Source: Paraflavitalea devenefica (GTDB lineage: Bacteria; Bacteroidota; Bacteroidia; Chitinophagales; Chitinophagaceae). From it: a stretch of DNA of 64,000 nucleotides. The stretch spans positions 1,178,001-1,242,000 of the forward strand of contig NZ_JAARML010000002.1 in assembly GCF_011759375.1 (NCBI RefSeq). Reading direction: 5' to 3'. Positions 1 through 9,453 of this stretch are shown one piece after another. Numbering within the stretch: the first letter of the stretch is position 1; the number at the start of each line of letters is the position of its first letter. The translations under genes and the position numbers were made by a program. The notes beneath the pieces were generated by a model. The model was not told the DNA's origin and ran no database searches. It worked only from the letters and a program-made list of their open reading frames with translations.

Positions 1-946
1 AAAGCAGGATTGGTTTGCCTATGATTTCTCCCTGTACAAAAAGTACCGGTCATTTGCCAATGACCCCGACCTGGGCATCATTGCCCGGTTTGCCGAAGCG
101 CATGAAGGCTTTGCGCTCGGAAAGTTGCTCATTCACCTCGATGAATTTCCCCGGGCAGTCATCAGGCCGGATATAGAGGATCAGTACCTGCGCCCTTTTA
201 TGGAAGGACAGAAAGATAGTGCCGCCACCAGGCAGGCAGTAGTGCAGTTCATAGAAGCGGGCAACAGGTTGTATAAGCGGATGAACTTTGATGCCTACTT
301 CCGGGAAAACGCCCGCTTGTATGAGCAGGCCCTCAAGGAGATCAGGAGCGTACTGCCGGAACCCCGGCTGGTGGCCACTATGGAAAAATTCTACCGGCAG
401 CAGTTTCACCGGTATATGCTCGTGCCCAGTCTGACGATCCCCGCCGGTATGGCCTTTGGCATCCATTACACGACGGCAGGTAACGCCACCATCCTGAACC
501 TGTTTGGGCCGTTTGCCCGCCAGCAATTTGCAGATACGGCTTCCCTCAACATGGGCTTTGCCAATGAAGATCATATACGGGAACTCAGTACCCATGAGTT
601 TGGTCACTCTTTCTCTAATCCTATTATCGCACAGATCCCGCCTCACCTGGTAAAAGAAACAGCTCACCTGTTTGTTCCGGTAAAAGAAGCCATGGAAAAC
701 CAGGGATACAATACCTGGTCCGGCTGCGTATACGAATACTTTGTGCGGGCAGGGGAGGTGGTCATTGCCCGGAAGCTGGGAAAACACGAGGTGGCAGAAA
801 GGCTACAAAAACACTATATGCAGGATCGAAAATTTAGCTACCTGCCACTGATCATAGAGGAACTGGAAAAATATGACCGTGATCCGCGTATGACCTATCA
901 GCAGGCTGTTATCAATGCTATGGAGCGATTGAAAACCCAACAATAA
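1..946 (+). CDS. DUF4932-type putative zinc metalloprotease, 5' truncated
   Basis: The reading frame is open from base 2 and continues to a TAA at 944-946, so the true start lies left of the window; the first ATG-like codons inside (for example TTG at 125) are internal. The visible part is about 314 residues. A clear HEFGH motif, within THEFGHSF, is the HExxH zinc-binding signature of metallopeptidases, followed about 40 residues later by acidic residues that could supply a third ligand. The overall pattern matches the DUF4932 family of Bacteroidota, whose substrate is not known. The gene is followed by a hairpin and a convergent TonB receptor gene. No transmembrane segment is visible in the part seen; a signal peptide, if any, is outside the window. 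Confidence 0.75.
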   Translation, partial: KQDWFAYDFSLYKKYRSFANDPDLGIIARFAEAHEGFALGKLLIHLDEFPRAVIRPDIEDQYLRPFMEGQKDSAATRQAVVQFIEAGNRLYKRMNFDAYFRENARLYEQALKEIRSVLPEPRLVATMEKFYRQQFHRYMLVPSLTIPAGMAFGIHYTTAGNATILNLFGPFARQQFADTASLNMGFANEDHIRELSTHEFGHSFSNPIIAQIPPHLVKETAHLFVPVKEAMENQGYNTWSGCVYEYFVRAGEVVIARKLGKHEVAERLQKHYMQDRKFSYLPLIIEELEKYDRDPRMTYQQAVINAMERLKTQQ

Positions 947-957
947 TGACATAAACA

Positions 958-989
958 AAAGTGGCGCCCCCGTCCAGGAGCGCCACTTT
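958..989. terminator. Bidirectional terminator between convergent genes
   Basis: A perfect 10-bp inverted repeat, AAAGTGGCGC (958-967) and GCGCCACTTT (980-989), with a 12-nt loop, lies just after the DUF4932 gene and before the 3' end of the convergent TonB receptor gene. Confidence 0.65.
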
Positions 990-1073
990 GTTCATAGTGA
1001 TCAGATAAATGGTTAACGCTAATAGCTGTGCTAACTGCTAAAAGCTAATGCCTAACAGCTAACACCTAATGTC
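990..1073. repeat. Short iterated GCTAA/CTAAC intergenic tract
   Basis: This spacer is built of loosely repeated AGCTAA, CTAAC and ACAGCT words, giving several overlapping weak hairpins. It has no ORF. Similar low-complexity self-complementary spacers occur at 16630-16700, so it may be a common intergenic element of this genome. Confidence 0.35.
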
Positions 1074-3479
1074 TTAAAACTTATACGTTATACCCAGGCG
1101 CAGGTTTCTGGGGGCCTCACTTTGCCAGTAATAACTATTCAGCCAGTCATAATAACTGCCGCTGTACAGGTATTCGTCGAGGATATTGAATACATTCAGG
1201 GCGAGCTTGATCTTGTCTTTTTCCCAGAACAAACCACCATCCAGTTTGAAATAATTGGGCAACTCCTGGTTATTGTGCGTAGCGCTCCAATCGGAAGTAG
1301 CCCTGTCCAGCAGCCAGGTAAAGCCACCGGAAATGCCGGCGCCTTTTAACACCCCGTTGGATACTTTATAATTCAGCCAACTGTTCACCGTATGCTTGGA
1401 GTAACCAGGCACTACATCGCCCACTTTAAAACTAACGCCCGGTGTAGCCTCGGTTACCTTGCCATCGGTATAGGCATAATTGGCCACTACATTCAACCCT
1501 TTAATAACGGTACCCCGCAGGTCCAGTTCAACACCTTCGGCCCTTTTTTGTCCCAGCACAACACTATGGCCGGAGGTGGGTGCTTCATTGGGATCGGCGG
1601 TCAGTTCATTGTTCTTGATAATGCGGTAGATGGAGGCGGTGGTGCTCCAGCGTCCGTTGAACCAATCCCGCTTAATGCCAAATTCAATATTGCCGCCTGT
1701 GATGGGACGCACCTTACTGCCATCTTTGATCCGGCCGGCTTGCGGAACAAAGGCTTCATCATAAAGCCCATAAACAGAAGTATTCCTGTCAATGGATACA
1801 CTCAGGCCAAGACGGGGGGTAACACGTTTGGCTTCCTCCTTCGCTCCGCCCCAGGCAGATTGCTGCACATGCGTAAAGCGGCCTGCCAGCGTAAGCCGTA
1901 CAGTATTATCAAAAAAGCCCAGCTCATCCGAAAGATAAAGGCCGGAATAGCGCTGATTAATAGTGCCGCCTCCCAGGACAGCCCTTGTTTCAATACCCTG
2001 GCTGCGGTCCCAAACAGGAAACCCATTCACCGGTATGCCATAATAGGGAGCAGTAGGATCAAATTCAGCCCCCACTGAATCCAGCGGGTGTGATTGCGAC
2101 CAATCAGCAAAATATTCTTTGTTGCCCAGATCAAGGCCTGCCAGTATCCGGTGATTGATGCTGCCGGTAGTAACATTACCATTCAGGAATACCTGGGCCA
2201 GTGTCATTTCACTTTTGGCATCCCAGATGCCTACACTCCTGATCATCTTGCCATCCGCGTTTACGGCGGCAGGCCACAGGCTGGTGCCTTTCTGCTGGTA
2301 ATTATAATAAGCGGCTTGCGCGGTCAGCTTCCAGTCGTTGCTCAGTTCATGCTGCAGGTTCACCGTGAAGCTGTGGTCACTGATCGTAGTGGGTTCCAGG
2401 CCCGGTTGCATGGCGGTGAAATCACGGGGCAGGGCAGTGTATCCTACGGGACTGAAAACATAATAAGAGCCTACGTCCGACATTTTTGCATATTGCAGGT
2501 TGTACTCTACCGTCAGCTTTGTTTTCTCATCTACCTGGTAAGAAATGACCGGCGCAAAAGTATAGCGGTTATTGTATTCATAGTCGCGAAACGACTTCTT
2601 ATTCTGTGCCGCCAGGTTGAGGCGATACAGCAGTTTGCCGTTACTGTTCAGTTTGCCATCGAGGTCGAGGGAAGCACGGTACAGGTCAAAACTTCCTACT
2701 GTGAAAGAGGCTTCGCCCTTGGTTTGACCAGTAGGCTTTTTGGTCACTACATTATACAGGCCACTGGGATCGCCATTGGCGAGCATGAAACCGGCCGGAC
2801 CTTTTACAAACTCAATATGATCTACAATGCTCATGTCTTCGGTGAGGGGCCCCCAGTAGGAGCTTACTACATTAAACCCGTTGCGGAAAGCCTGTATCTG
2901 GGAGCCACGCATGTGGATATTGGCATACAGATCGCCCCAATGTTCCATGCGAACAGCGCCGCTGATATTGCGGATAACGCCATCGCTCATGCTGATCACC
3001 TGCTGATCGGCCAGGTTGGCACTGGTAACCACCTGTATATTTTGTGGCACTTCCAGCAGCGGTTCATTTAAACGCAGGGAAGAAGAACCCTTCCGGGCAT
3101 TGTAATTATTCTTATTGGTGGTAACGATCACCTCCTGCAACTGCTGGTTCGAAACATTCATCGGTACATCTACTGTAACCGTTTTATTTTCTTCTACGGT
3201 AACGCTTTTAACAGCGCTTTCATAGCCTACCAGGGTTACGGCTATCTCATAATTGCCTGGCTTTACATTCTTAATAAGGAAATATCCCTTTTCATCTGTA
3301 GAGACTGTCTTTTTGAAACCTTTCAATTGTACGGTTACCCAGGCGGCGGGTCTTTCATCGCTGGTAGTAATATGGCCTTTAATGGTGCCTGTGCCTTGCT
3401 GTGCCCAAACCGGTACAGTTAGCAACAGGAAAAGACCCACCAGCAGTAGCGTAGTGCTGCGTATTAATTGTATCATCAC
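1074..3479 (-). CDS. TonB-dependent siderophore receptor
   Basis: 801 residues. A signal peptide (about 1-26, ending VWAQQ) is followed by a carboxypeptidase-regulatory-like beta domain (about 30-110), a TonB plug (about 125-245, with the VDHIEFVKGPAGFM segment typical of ferric-siderophore receptors) and an outer-membrane beta-barrel ending in an aromatic residue (GITYKF). The barrel C-terminus carries the usual NVFNILDEYLY-like motif. It should sit in the outer membrane and import a ferric siderophore using TonB/ExbBD energy. The siderophore cannot be inferred. No Fur box was recognised upstream. A possible small membrane-protein gene lies just upstream on the same strand. Confidence 0.88.
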   Translation of the reverse strand: MMIQLIRSTTLLLVGLFLLLTVPVWAQQGTGTIKGHITTSDERPAAWVTVQLKGFKKTVSTDEKGYFLIKNVKPGNYEIAVTLVGYESAVKSVTVEENKTVTVDVPMNVSNQQLQEVIVTTNKNNYNARKGSSSLRLNEPLLEVPQNIQVVTSANLADQQVISMSDGVIRNISGAVRMEHWGDLYANIHMRGSQIQAFRNGFNVVSSYWGPLTEDMSIVDHIEFVKGPAGFMLANGDPSGLYNVVTKKPTGQTKGEASFTVGSFDLYRASLDLDGKLNSNGKLLYRLNLAAQNKKSFRDYEYNNRYTFAPVISYQVDEKTKLTVEYNLQYAKMSDVGSYYVFSPVGYTALPRDFTAMQPGLEPTTISDHSFTVNLQHELSNDWKLTAQAAYYNYQQKGTSLWPAAVNADGKMIRSVGIWDAKSEMTLAQVFLNGNVTTGSINHRILAGLDLGNKEYFADWSQSHPLDSVGAEFDPTAPYYGIPVNGFPVWDRSQGIETRAVLGGGTINQRYSGLYLSDELGFFDNTVRLTLAGRFTHVQQSAWGGAKEEAKRVTPRLGLSVSIDRNTSVYGLYDEAFVPQAGRIKDGSKVRPITGGNIEFGIKRDWFNGRWSTTASIYRIIKNNELTADPNEAPTSGHSVVLGQKRAEGVELDLRGTVIKGLNVVANYAYTDGKVTEATPGVSFKVGDVVPGYSKHTVNSWLNYKVSNGVLKGAGISGGFTWLLDRATSDWSATHNNQELPNYFKLDGGLFWEKDKIKLALNVFNILDEYLYSGSYYDWLNSYYWQSEAPRNLRLGITYKF

Positions 3480-3594
3480 GACTTATTTTTCTGGCCGCAA
3501 AGTAGACCACCTGGCAGATGTGGGGCCGGGCAACCGGGAAATTCTGTTTACGCAAGTGGGAAATAAACAATGCGGGACAGGGCGGGCATAACGC

Positions 3595-3765
3595 TCAGGG
3601 AATGAAATCCTCTTCCAGTACTAAAGCCTGCGCCTTCAGTCGCAGCACCCTTTTCCTGATTCTCCTGATCGCATAGATCATAACCGGTAATAAAGCAATG
3701 GCCCCGGTTAGCCAACCGTAAACAGGGTAGTAAATGACTGATAAGGATAATGTACAGGGATGCAT
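3595..3765 (-). CDS. Possible small membrane protein, unknown
   Basis: A 56-codon frame starting at ATG 3765; a longer frame begins at 3804 but would run into the operator-like repeat, so the inner ATG is preferred. It has a hydrophobic stretch (about residues 18-30, WLTGAIALLPVMIYAI) followed by a very basic segment (RRIRKRVLRLK) and an acidic C-terminus, a plausible single-pass inner-membrane topology with the tail in the cytoplasm. It lies 115 bp upstream of the siderophore receptor, on the same strand. I do not recognise a family, and it may not be expressed. Confidence 0.35.
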   Translation of the reverse strand: MHPCTLSLSVIYYPVYGWLTGAIALLPVMIYAIRRIRKRVLRLKAQALVLEEDFIP

Positions 3766-3778
3766 TAACGATATATAT

Positions 3779-3836
3779 CCACTAAAATAGTAGACTTTAA
3801 TCAATTTATAAAATATATTACCTACTAAATTAGTAG
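3779..3836. promoter_or_regulatory. Two operator-like dyads upstream of a TonB receptor
   Basis: CTACTAAATTAGTAG at 3822-3836 is a perfect 7+1+7 palindrome. A related copy, CACTAAAATAGTAG, ends at 3793, and both continue into GACT. The copies are about 43 bp apart, close to four helical turns, and lie 110-170 bp before the TonB receptor at 3949. This is the arrangement expected for a dimeric repressor binding twice; which regulator is not known. Confidence 0.5.
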
Positions 3837-3948
3837 ACTAAATGAAATCTGTTCTATATTTACAGCGGGATATATCTCCGGATATACCAGGACTACTGTC
3901 TGTTACCCTGCCATTCACAATTGAACTTTAACCCGGAATAAGCTAATT

Positions 3949-6498
3949 ATGAGAAAATTATTAACCTCCCTTGCATTCATCCTATTGTCTGTTATTATAG
4001 CCTCTGCCCAGGGCACGGTGACCGGTGCTGTAAAAGATAGTGTAGGCAATCCCATTGTGGGTGCCACAGTAGTTGTTAAAGGTGGTAATAGCTATGCCAT
4101 TGCCGATGGTAGCGGACAATTCAGTATTACCACTAAAAAGATACCACCCTTTACGCTGCGTATTACAGCGGTTGGGTTTGCTGCCAAAGAAGTGGAGATT
4201 GCCGGCCTGGGCAGTCAGGTGGCCGTTGTGCTGTCGCACGATAACAGCCTCACAGAAGTTGTGATCACTTCCCGCCGCCGTATTGAAACAGCGCAGGATG
4301 TGCCTATTCCCATCTCTGTAGTGGGAGGCGCCCAGGTAGAAGCTACCGGCAACTTCAATGTGAACCGTTTAAAAGAACTGGTGCCTACCGTACAATTGTA
4401 TTCCTCCAATCCGCGGAACACGACATTGAATGTGCGTGGTCTCGGTTCTACATTCGGCCTCACCAATGATGGTATTGATCCCGGTGTAGGTTTCTATGTG
4501 GATGGTGTTTACTATGCCCGTCCGGCCGCTACTACGCTCGACTTCATTGATGTAGAGCGGATTGAGGTATTGCGTGGGCCGCAGGGAACCCTGTTTGGTA
4601 AAAACACTACGGCCGGCGCTTTCAACATCACCACCCGTAAAGCCAGCTTTACGCCCGGCGCTTCCTTCGAGGCCAGCTATGGCAACTATGGATACCTGCA
4701 GGCCAAGGCTTCTGTTACCGGGCCGCTCATTAATAAAAAACTGGCAGGACGCCTGTCTTTTTCCGGCACACAACGTGATGGCTTGCTCTACAATGTAGCC
4801 ACACAGAAACATACGAATGACCTCAATAACCTCGGCGTGCGCGGCCAATTGCTGTTTACGCCTACCGACAAAACTTCCATTACCCTTGCGGGCGATCTTT
4901 CGCGTCAGCGGCCCGACGGCTATGCACAAGTAGTAGCAGGGGTGGTGGTCACCAAGCGGGCAGCTTACCGGCAATTTGATCAGATCATCAAAGACCTCAA
5001 TTATCAACTGCCCAGCCGGAATGCTTTTGATCGGATCATTGATCACAATACCACCTGGCGTTCGGGCAATGACCTCGGTGGTGTTTCGCTCAATGTGGAT
5101 GTAAAGATTGGTAATGGTACCCTGACTTCTACCTCGGCCTGGCGCTACTGGAACTGGGACCCTTCCAACGATCGTGACTTCACCGGCCTGGCTGTATTGA
5201 GCTTATCACAGGCCACTTCAAAACACCAGAACTGGTCGCAGGAGATCCGTTATGCAGGTAATTTCTCTTCCAGGCTGAGCGGCGTTATTGGTGTTTTTGC
5301 CATTGGGCAGGACCTCAAGACCGATCCTTACCATATAGAAGAATCCGGCTCGGCACAGTGGCGTTTTTCACAAAGCACTACCAGTGATAAATGGAAAACA
5401 CCCGGCCTCTTTGATGGATTCGGCATCAGGACCGTATCCAGGCTGAAGACTTTTGGCGGCGCCATCTTCGGCCAGATTGATTGGGCCATCACGGACCGCC
5501 TGCATGTATTGCCCGGCCTCCGGTTCAATTACGACAAGAAAGAAGTAGATTATGACCGGAAAACGTACGGCGGCCTGCAAACCGACGATCCTTCCCTGAT
5601 CGCCCTAAAGAACCTCGTATATACCAACCAGGCCTTTACAGCCGATGTGGATGAGAACAACCTGTCGGGTCAACTGACCGTTACCTATAAAGCCACTAAC
5701 AACATCAATGCTTTTGCCACTTACTCCACCAGCTACAAACCGGTGGGCGTGAACCTGGGTGGTTTACCTACGTCCAACGGCGAGGTAATGACCGAACTGG
5801 CGCAGATCAAACCTGAATATGTAACCCATTTTGAAGTGGGATTAAAAACCAAACCAACGCCCAATTCCATCGTGAACATCGTATTCCATCACACAGATGT
5901 GAAAGATTATCAAACGCAGGTGCAAACGGCAGAGGTGGGTGTGAACCGTGGTTACCTGGCCAATGCAGAGAAAGTACGGGTGTTTGGCGTTGAGTTGGAT
6001 GCCAACATCACCCTTGGCCAGTATTTGTCCTTATACGGTGCAGCAGCTTATACTGAAGCGGAATATGTTTCCTTTAAGAATGCGCCTGTTCCCCTCGAAG
6101 AGACCGGTGGAGCATCAGCCTTCAAAGATATCTCCGGCGGCGATCTGCCCGGTATCTCCAAATGGGCAGGTTCACTCGGCGGAGAAGTTACGACCGGCCT
6201 GTCGAAAGCGCTTGGACATAGCGGTAAATACTTCCTTGGGTTCGATACCTATTTCCGTTCTTCATTTTCGTCCAGTCCTTCTCCCTCTCAGTACCTGAAT
6301 ATTCCGGGTTATGCGTTGGTCAACGGCCGCATTGGCTTCCGGGCATTGAATGGCCTTTCCTTTTTTGTATGGGGCCGCAACCTGCTGAACAGGGATTACT
6401 ACGAACAACTGCTGCCGGCGGCCGGTAATGCAGGCCACTATGCAGGGGTGTTGGGCGATCAAAGGACCTATGGTATTACTTTACGTTATTCATTATAA
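3949..6498 (+). CDS. TonB-dependent receptor with carboxypeptidase-like N-domain
   Basis: 849 residues: signal peptide (1-20, ending ASAQG), carboxypeptidase-regulatory-like domain (about 22-100), plug (about 105-230, containing FVDGVYY-like and IEVLRGPQGTLFGKNTTAG motifs) and a barrel ending in a C-terminal aromatic/leucine strand (YGITLRYSL). The plug motifs resemble the FyuA-like/sphingomonad-type receptors rather than SusC, and there is no partner SusD, so it probably imports a small ligand such as an iron complex, vitamin or aromatic compound. The ligand is not predictable. It stands alone, with operator-like palindromes upstream. Confidence 0.87.
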   Translation: MRKLLTSLAFILLSVIIASAQGTVTGAVKDSVGNPIVGATVVVKGGNSYAIADGSGQFSITTKKIPPFTLRITAVGFAAKEVEIAGLGSQVAVVLSHDNSLTEVVITSRRRIETAQDVPIPISVVGGAQVEATGNFNVNRLKELVPTVQLYSSNPRNTTLNVRGLGSTFGLTNDGIDPGVGFYVDGVYYARPAATTLDFIDVERIEVLRGPQGTLFGKNTTAGAFNITTRKASFTPGASFEASYGNYGYLQAKASVTGPLINKKLAGRLSFSGTQRDGLLYNVATQKHTNDLNNLGVRGQLLFTPTDKTSITLAGDLSRQRPDGYAQVVAGVVVTKRAAYRQFDQIIKDLNYQLPSRNAFDRIIDHNTTWRSGNDLGGVSLNVDVKIGNGTLTSTSAWRYWNWDPSNDRDFTGLAVLSLSQATSKHQNWSQEIRYAGNFSSRLSGVIGVFAIGQDLKTDPYHIEESGSAQWRFSQSTTSDKWKTPGLFDGFGIRTVSRLKTFGGAIFGQIDWAITDRLHVLPGLRFNYDKKEVDYDRKTYGGLQTDDPSLIALKNLVYTNQAFTADVDENNLSGQLTVTYKATNNINAFATYSTSYKPVGVNLGGLPTSNGEVMTELAQIKPEYVTHFEVGLKTKPTPNSIVNIVFHHTDVKDYQTQVQTAEVGVNRGYLANAEKVRVFGVELDANITLGQYLSLYGAAAYTEAEYVSFKNAPVPLEETGGASAFKDISGGDLPGISKWAGSLGGEVTTGLSKALGHSGKYFLGFDTYFRSSFSSSPSPSQYLNIPGYALVNGRIGFRALNGLSFFVWGRNLLNRDYYEQLLPAAGNAGHYAGVLGDQRTYGITLRYSL

Positions 6499-6731
6499 GA
6501 ACGTTTATTCCACCGCCTTTTTAGTGCTTATAACATACATTTTCCTGTCATATTCCCTGCCTGTTCAGGGTTTGTGAATATTTTAGTTATTTATAGCAAA
6601 AGAAACCTTATCTTTATAGGGTAATCGAGCTTTGCATCAGTAATCGTTAATTATCCTGCATTAGAACTTCGCATTTTAATTAGTCTCTTACTCCGTGCTT
6701 TCTCATTGTTTTTAATTTTAATTATTAAGAA
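6499..6731 (+). promoter_or_regulatory. Long AU-rich leader of the RRM gene
   Basis: This 233-bp non-coding stretch is very AT-rich near the start codon. A TATCTTTA sequence at 6609-6616 differs by one base from the Bacteroidota -7 box TAnnTTTG; if used, it would give a 5' leader of over 100 nt. Long leaders are common for cold-inducible RNA-binding protein genes, but no defined riboregulator is visible. Confidence 0.3.
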
Positions 6732-7064
6732 ATGAACATTTACGTTTCAAACTTAAGTTTCAACGTGCAGGATGAAGACTTAAGGGAATTTTTTGCTCCT
6801 TATGGAGAAGTAACTTCAGCCAAAATTATTACCGACAGGGAAACCGGCACCTCCCGTGGATTTGGATTTGTGGAAATGTCCGATGACGCAGCCTCTAAGA
6901 AGGCTATTGCTGAATTGGATGGCGCTACGGTAGAAGGCAGGACCATCAAAGTAATGGAAGCCAAGCCAAAAGAAGACAGGCCCCGCAGTAACAACCCTTT
7001 CCGCAACAGTGGCGGCGGCGGTGGTTACAACAATGGTAACAGCTACAATAAGAACAGGTATTAA
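6732..7064 (+). CDS. RRM-domain RNA-binding protein
   Basis: 110 residues. A single RNA recognition motif fills residues 1-80: RNP2 is IYVSNL (3-8) and RNP1 is RGFGFVEM (42-49), with the aromatic residues that stack on RNA bases present. The C-terminal tail (about 85-110) is rich in Gly, Asn and Arg/Lys. This is the usual size and design of the small bacterial RRM proteins of Bacteroidota and cyanobacteria, which bind single-stranded RNA in the cytoplasm and may act as post-transcriptional regulators or chaperones. Monocistronic, with a long leader and its own strong terminator. Confidence 0.9.
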   Translation: MNIYVSNLSFNVQDEDLREFFAPYGEVTSAKIITDRETGTSRGFGFVEMSDDAASKKAIAELDGATVEGRTIKVMEAKPKEDRPRSNNPFRNSGGGGGYNNGNSYNKNRY

Positions 7065-7085
7065 TATATTTGTCTTTATTCTGAG

Positions 7086-7113
7086 AAAGCCCCGCCAAAA
7101 GCGGGGCTTTTTT
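7086..7113 (+). terminator. Rho-independent terminator of the RRM gene
   Basis: A perfect 10-bp stem, AAAGCCCCGC (7086-7095) and GCGGGGCTTT (7101-7110), with a 5-nt loop and a T-run to 7113. The A-rich left flank may also let it serve the convergent hydrolase gene. Confidence 0.85.
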
Positions 7114-7125
7114 ATGGAGATACAG

Positions 7126-8568
7126 CTACTCCACCATCACTTCTTTAAATGGCGACACCAGTTTCTTATACGGCGCTTCAAAAAATAGCTTCACAAAGTC
7201 AATCCCTTTCATAGCTACCCTGGCCCCATGACCATTATTGTGCACGATCAGCACCTGCGCATTGGGCATCGTACGTTGAATGAGCCTGTTATAGAAGGGT
7301 GGGCACCAGGGATCTGCATCCCCCGCTGCCAGCAGGGCCGGCACGTTGGAGTACACCGGTGTTTTAGCAACAGGCGGTTCCGGCTTCACCTGCCAGCAAT
7401 CACATATAGCATGGTTTACATTATTGAAAGGATGACCCGCCAGCCAGGGTAGCAGGGTATCCTGTTTTTTGACCAGGGCCTTATTGGCATACGCAATCTG
7501 TTCTGAACAATAGATACTGTACCGCATACCGGCGGATAATGAGTTGTTATCGTTGAAAATGCCATTCAGTTTTTCTTTCACATAGGGCGCATGATTGCCA
7601 TTGATCAGTTCATTCATCACGAAGGGTACTGTTTTTAACTGCCAGTTATTAATACGGTCAATCACTGCATCAATCAGCTCATTTTTGGTGTATTGGATGG
7701 TAAGGGTATCAGTGCTCCCTTTTTCCAAATAGCGTATACTAAAGCGCTTGCCGGCAATAGCCGTGAAATATTGACGGAACCGTTCTCTTAGTCCGGCATA
7801 CCGGGGATCATGCGTGGAATCAGTTTCGCAATTATCAAACACTTTATTCAGGGCTTCGTTGAAACTGAACAACGCATGTTCTTCATAATTCACATAACCG
7901 GGCAGGGGAGAGTTCAGGAATAATGCTTTGACGGCTTCGGGGTGGTTGCGGGCTACCGTAAGCATCAGTCCGCCGCTGTAAGAAATGCCAAATAACCGGA
8001 GGGAATCCAACTTTAGCGCTTTGCGCAGGTCGTTAATATCAGCAGCGCTTTCGATCGTAGTATAAGCAGAAAGGTCAATGCCCTGCGCTGCCAGTCGCTT
8101 CCGGCATTCTTTTACTGCTATTAGCTGCAGACTGTCTTTGGAGAGGTTCTCCCGGTAAGCCCTTTTCACGGCTGTTGCCACTTCGGGACAATCCAGGCAG
8201 GGCTGTGACTTTTTAGTGCCCCGCTGGTCAAAAATGAGGAAGCCGCCAAACTGAAAGAAATCAGAGTTATACCGCAGGCTGTCAAAATTACCAATCGTAC
8301 TATAGCCGGGGCCACCGGTCGTGTACAATAGCACATTCTTCGTGGAATCCATCCCCGGCTTGCGGGCAAATACAAAAGGTACTTTGATGGTGCGGCCGCC
8401 CGGCTTCTGCCGGTTCTCCGGCACCACCAGGTAACCACAGCGGGTGATCAATCCCGGTGCTGTTTTGATCATACAGTCGCAGGGTTCAATCCTGGGTACA
8501 TAACCCTGAGCAAAAGAGGAAATACTTAAGCCGATCAATAGAAGGGCAAAGAGAACAAGTGTTTTCAT
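7126..8568 (-). CDS. Secreted alpha/beta hydrolase, S33 aminopeptidase-like
   Basis: 480 residues with a signal peptide (1-21, ending SFAQG). The fold is that of prolyl/tripeptidyl aminopeptidase-type alpha/beta hydrolases: an oxyanion segment TTGGPG (about 83-88), a FDQRGT motif (about 113-118), a nucleophile elbow GISYSGG (194-200) and a C-terminal TAP-like region with AAGDADPW (Asp) and NNGHGA (His). The elbow is unusual: relatives mostly have GxSxG (such as GISYGG), while here the fifth position is Ser, so Ser196 is the expected nucleophile with Ser198 in place of the second Gly. It probably cleaves peptides or small esters in the periplasm or outside the cell. Monocistronic. Confidence 0.8.
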   Translation of the reverse strand: MKTLVLFALLLIGLSISSFAQGYVPRIEPCDCMIKTAPGLITRCGYLVVPENRQKPGGRTIKVPFVFARKPGMDSTKNVLLYTTGGPGYSTIGNFDSLRYNSDFFQFGGFLIFDQRGTKKSQPCLDCPEVATAVKRAYRENLSKDSLQLIAVKECRKRLAAQGIDLSAYTTIESAADINDLRKALKLDSLRLFGISYSGGLMLTVARNHPEAVKALFLNSPLPGYVNYEEHALFSFNEALNKVFDNCETDSTHDPRYAGLRERFRQYFTAIAGKRFSIRYLEKGSTDTLTIQYTKNELIDAVIDRINNWQLKTVPFVMNELINGNHAPYVKEKLNGIFNDNNSLSAGMRYSIYCSEQIAYANKALVKKQDTLLPWLAGHPFNNVNHAICDCWQVKPEPPVAKTPVYSNVPALLAAGDADPWCPPFYNRLIQRTMPNAQVLIVHNNGHGARVAMKGIDFVKLFFEAPYKKLVSPFKEVMVE

Positions 8569-8637
8569 GTGCTATTACTTTTCTGCTGGCAAATTAATAG
8601 AGGCGGCTAAGGTAGGAAAGGTAAAAAACGGACAATC

Positions 8638-9453
8638 TTATAAACCGGCAGTAGTAATCCGCCGGCCGGTAAACCTGACTACATCTTTATAGAAATGGCT
8701 CATATCGTAATAACCATAAGCAGCGGGGGAAAATGCTGTTTTATGGGTGATATAGTCAGTCAGGGCTGTCCTGGCCCGCATAGTGGCAAAGAAATGTTTG
8801 GGGCTGGCGCCAATCACCTGGGTGAAATACCGGTAGAAGGTTTTCTCCGTCATATATTGCCGGCTGGCCAGCTCATAGTTATTCAATTGCATGCCCGATG
8901 CACAGAAGGCCTCAATCGTGTCCTGCACACATTGCAGGTAATGCAGCCTTTCGCGATTGTGCAGCAGCTTGTCCAGTAGAAAGCTTTCCAGTAAGCGCAT
9001 CCTGCTGTCAAAATTATCCAGCCGTTTCAGTTTGTGCAACAGTGTATCGGGGATTACCTCGTTTACATTGATCACAGCAGCACCGATCTTTCTTTGGGGG
9101 ATACCGAAGATGGCTTCAAAGCCACCGGGATTGAACTTCACCGTGAATATATTATCGGTGGGCAGGTTACGTCTTTCCACAATCGCGCTCCTTAATAATA
9201 GCACATCGGTATCTTCATCAACCAGGTGCACCTGGTCTCCCTGCTTCAGGTGATAAGGAGTGCCCAAATTGAGCCAGATGGTAGGCGTGTAGCTGGGGAA
9301 CATCTTTACTGTGAAAGGGGCTTCCCCTACATAATGACGCATGGCCTCCGGCGAAGTCTCGGAGAAAAATTCAATATGCGCCGCCAGTTCAGGACAGGGC
9401 AGTTTAAACTGGTACAGCTTCCGGATATTGTCGAAGATTTCTACCATACTCAT
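8638..9453 (-). CDS. AraC-family transcription regulator
   Basis: 271 residues. The C-terminal part (about 175-265) has the AraC double helix-turn-helix, including the GASPKHFFATMRARTAL and YGYYDMSHFYKDVVRFTG segments typical of the family. The N-terminal 160 residues resemble the DUF6597-type sensor domain common in Bacteroidota AraC proteins; its ligand is unknown. It is divergent from the ECF sigma gene at 9700, with a 245-bp shared control region, so it could regulate itself or that operon. Two closely placed ATG codons (MSM) make the exact start uncertain by two residues. Confidence 0.85.
   Translation of the reverse strand: MSMVEIFDNIRKLYQFKLPCPELAAHIEFFSETSPEAMRHYVGEAPFTVKMFPSYTPTIWLNLGTPYHLKQGDQVHLVDEDTDVLLLRSAIVERRNLPTDNIFTVKFNPGGFEAIFGIPQRKIGAAVINVNEVIPDTLLHKLKRLDNFDSRMRLLESFLLDKLLHNRERLHYLQCVQDTIEAFCASGMQLNNYELASRQYMTEKTFYRYFTQVIGASPKHFFATMRARTALTDYITHKTAFSPAAYGYYDMSHFYKDVVRFTGRRITTAGL

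Noticed and set aside
2094..3071. 325-codon open frame on the plus strand, opposite the siderophore receptor gene
   Set aside because: It lies wholly inside a well-supported TonB receptor gene on the other strand; its product has no family features. Long shadow frames are common in these GC-balanced genes.
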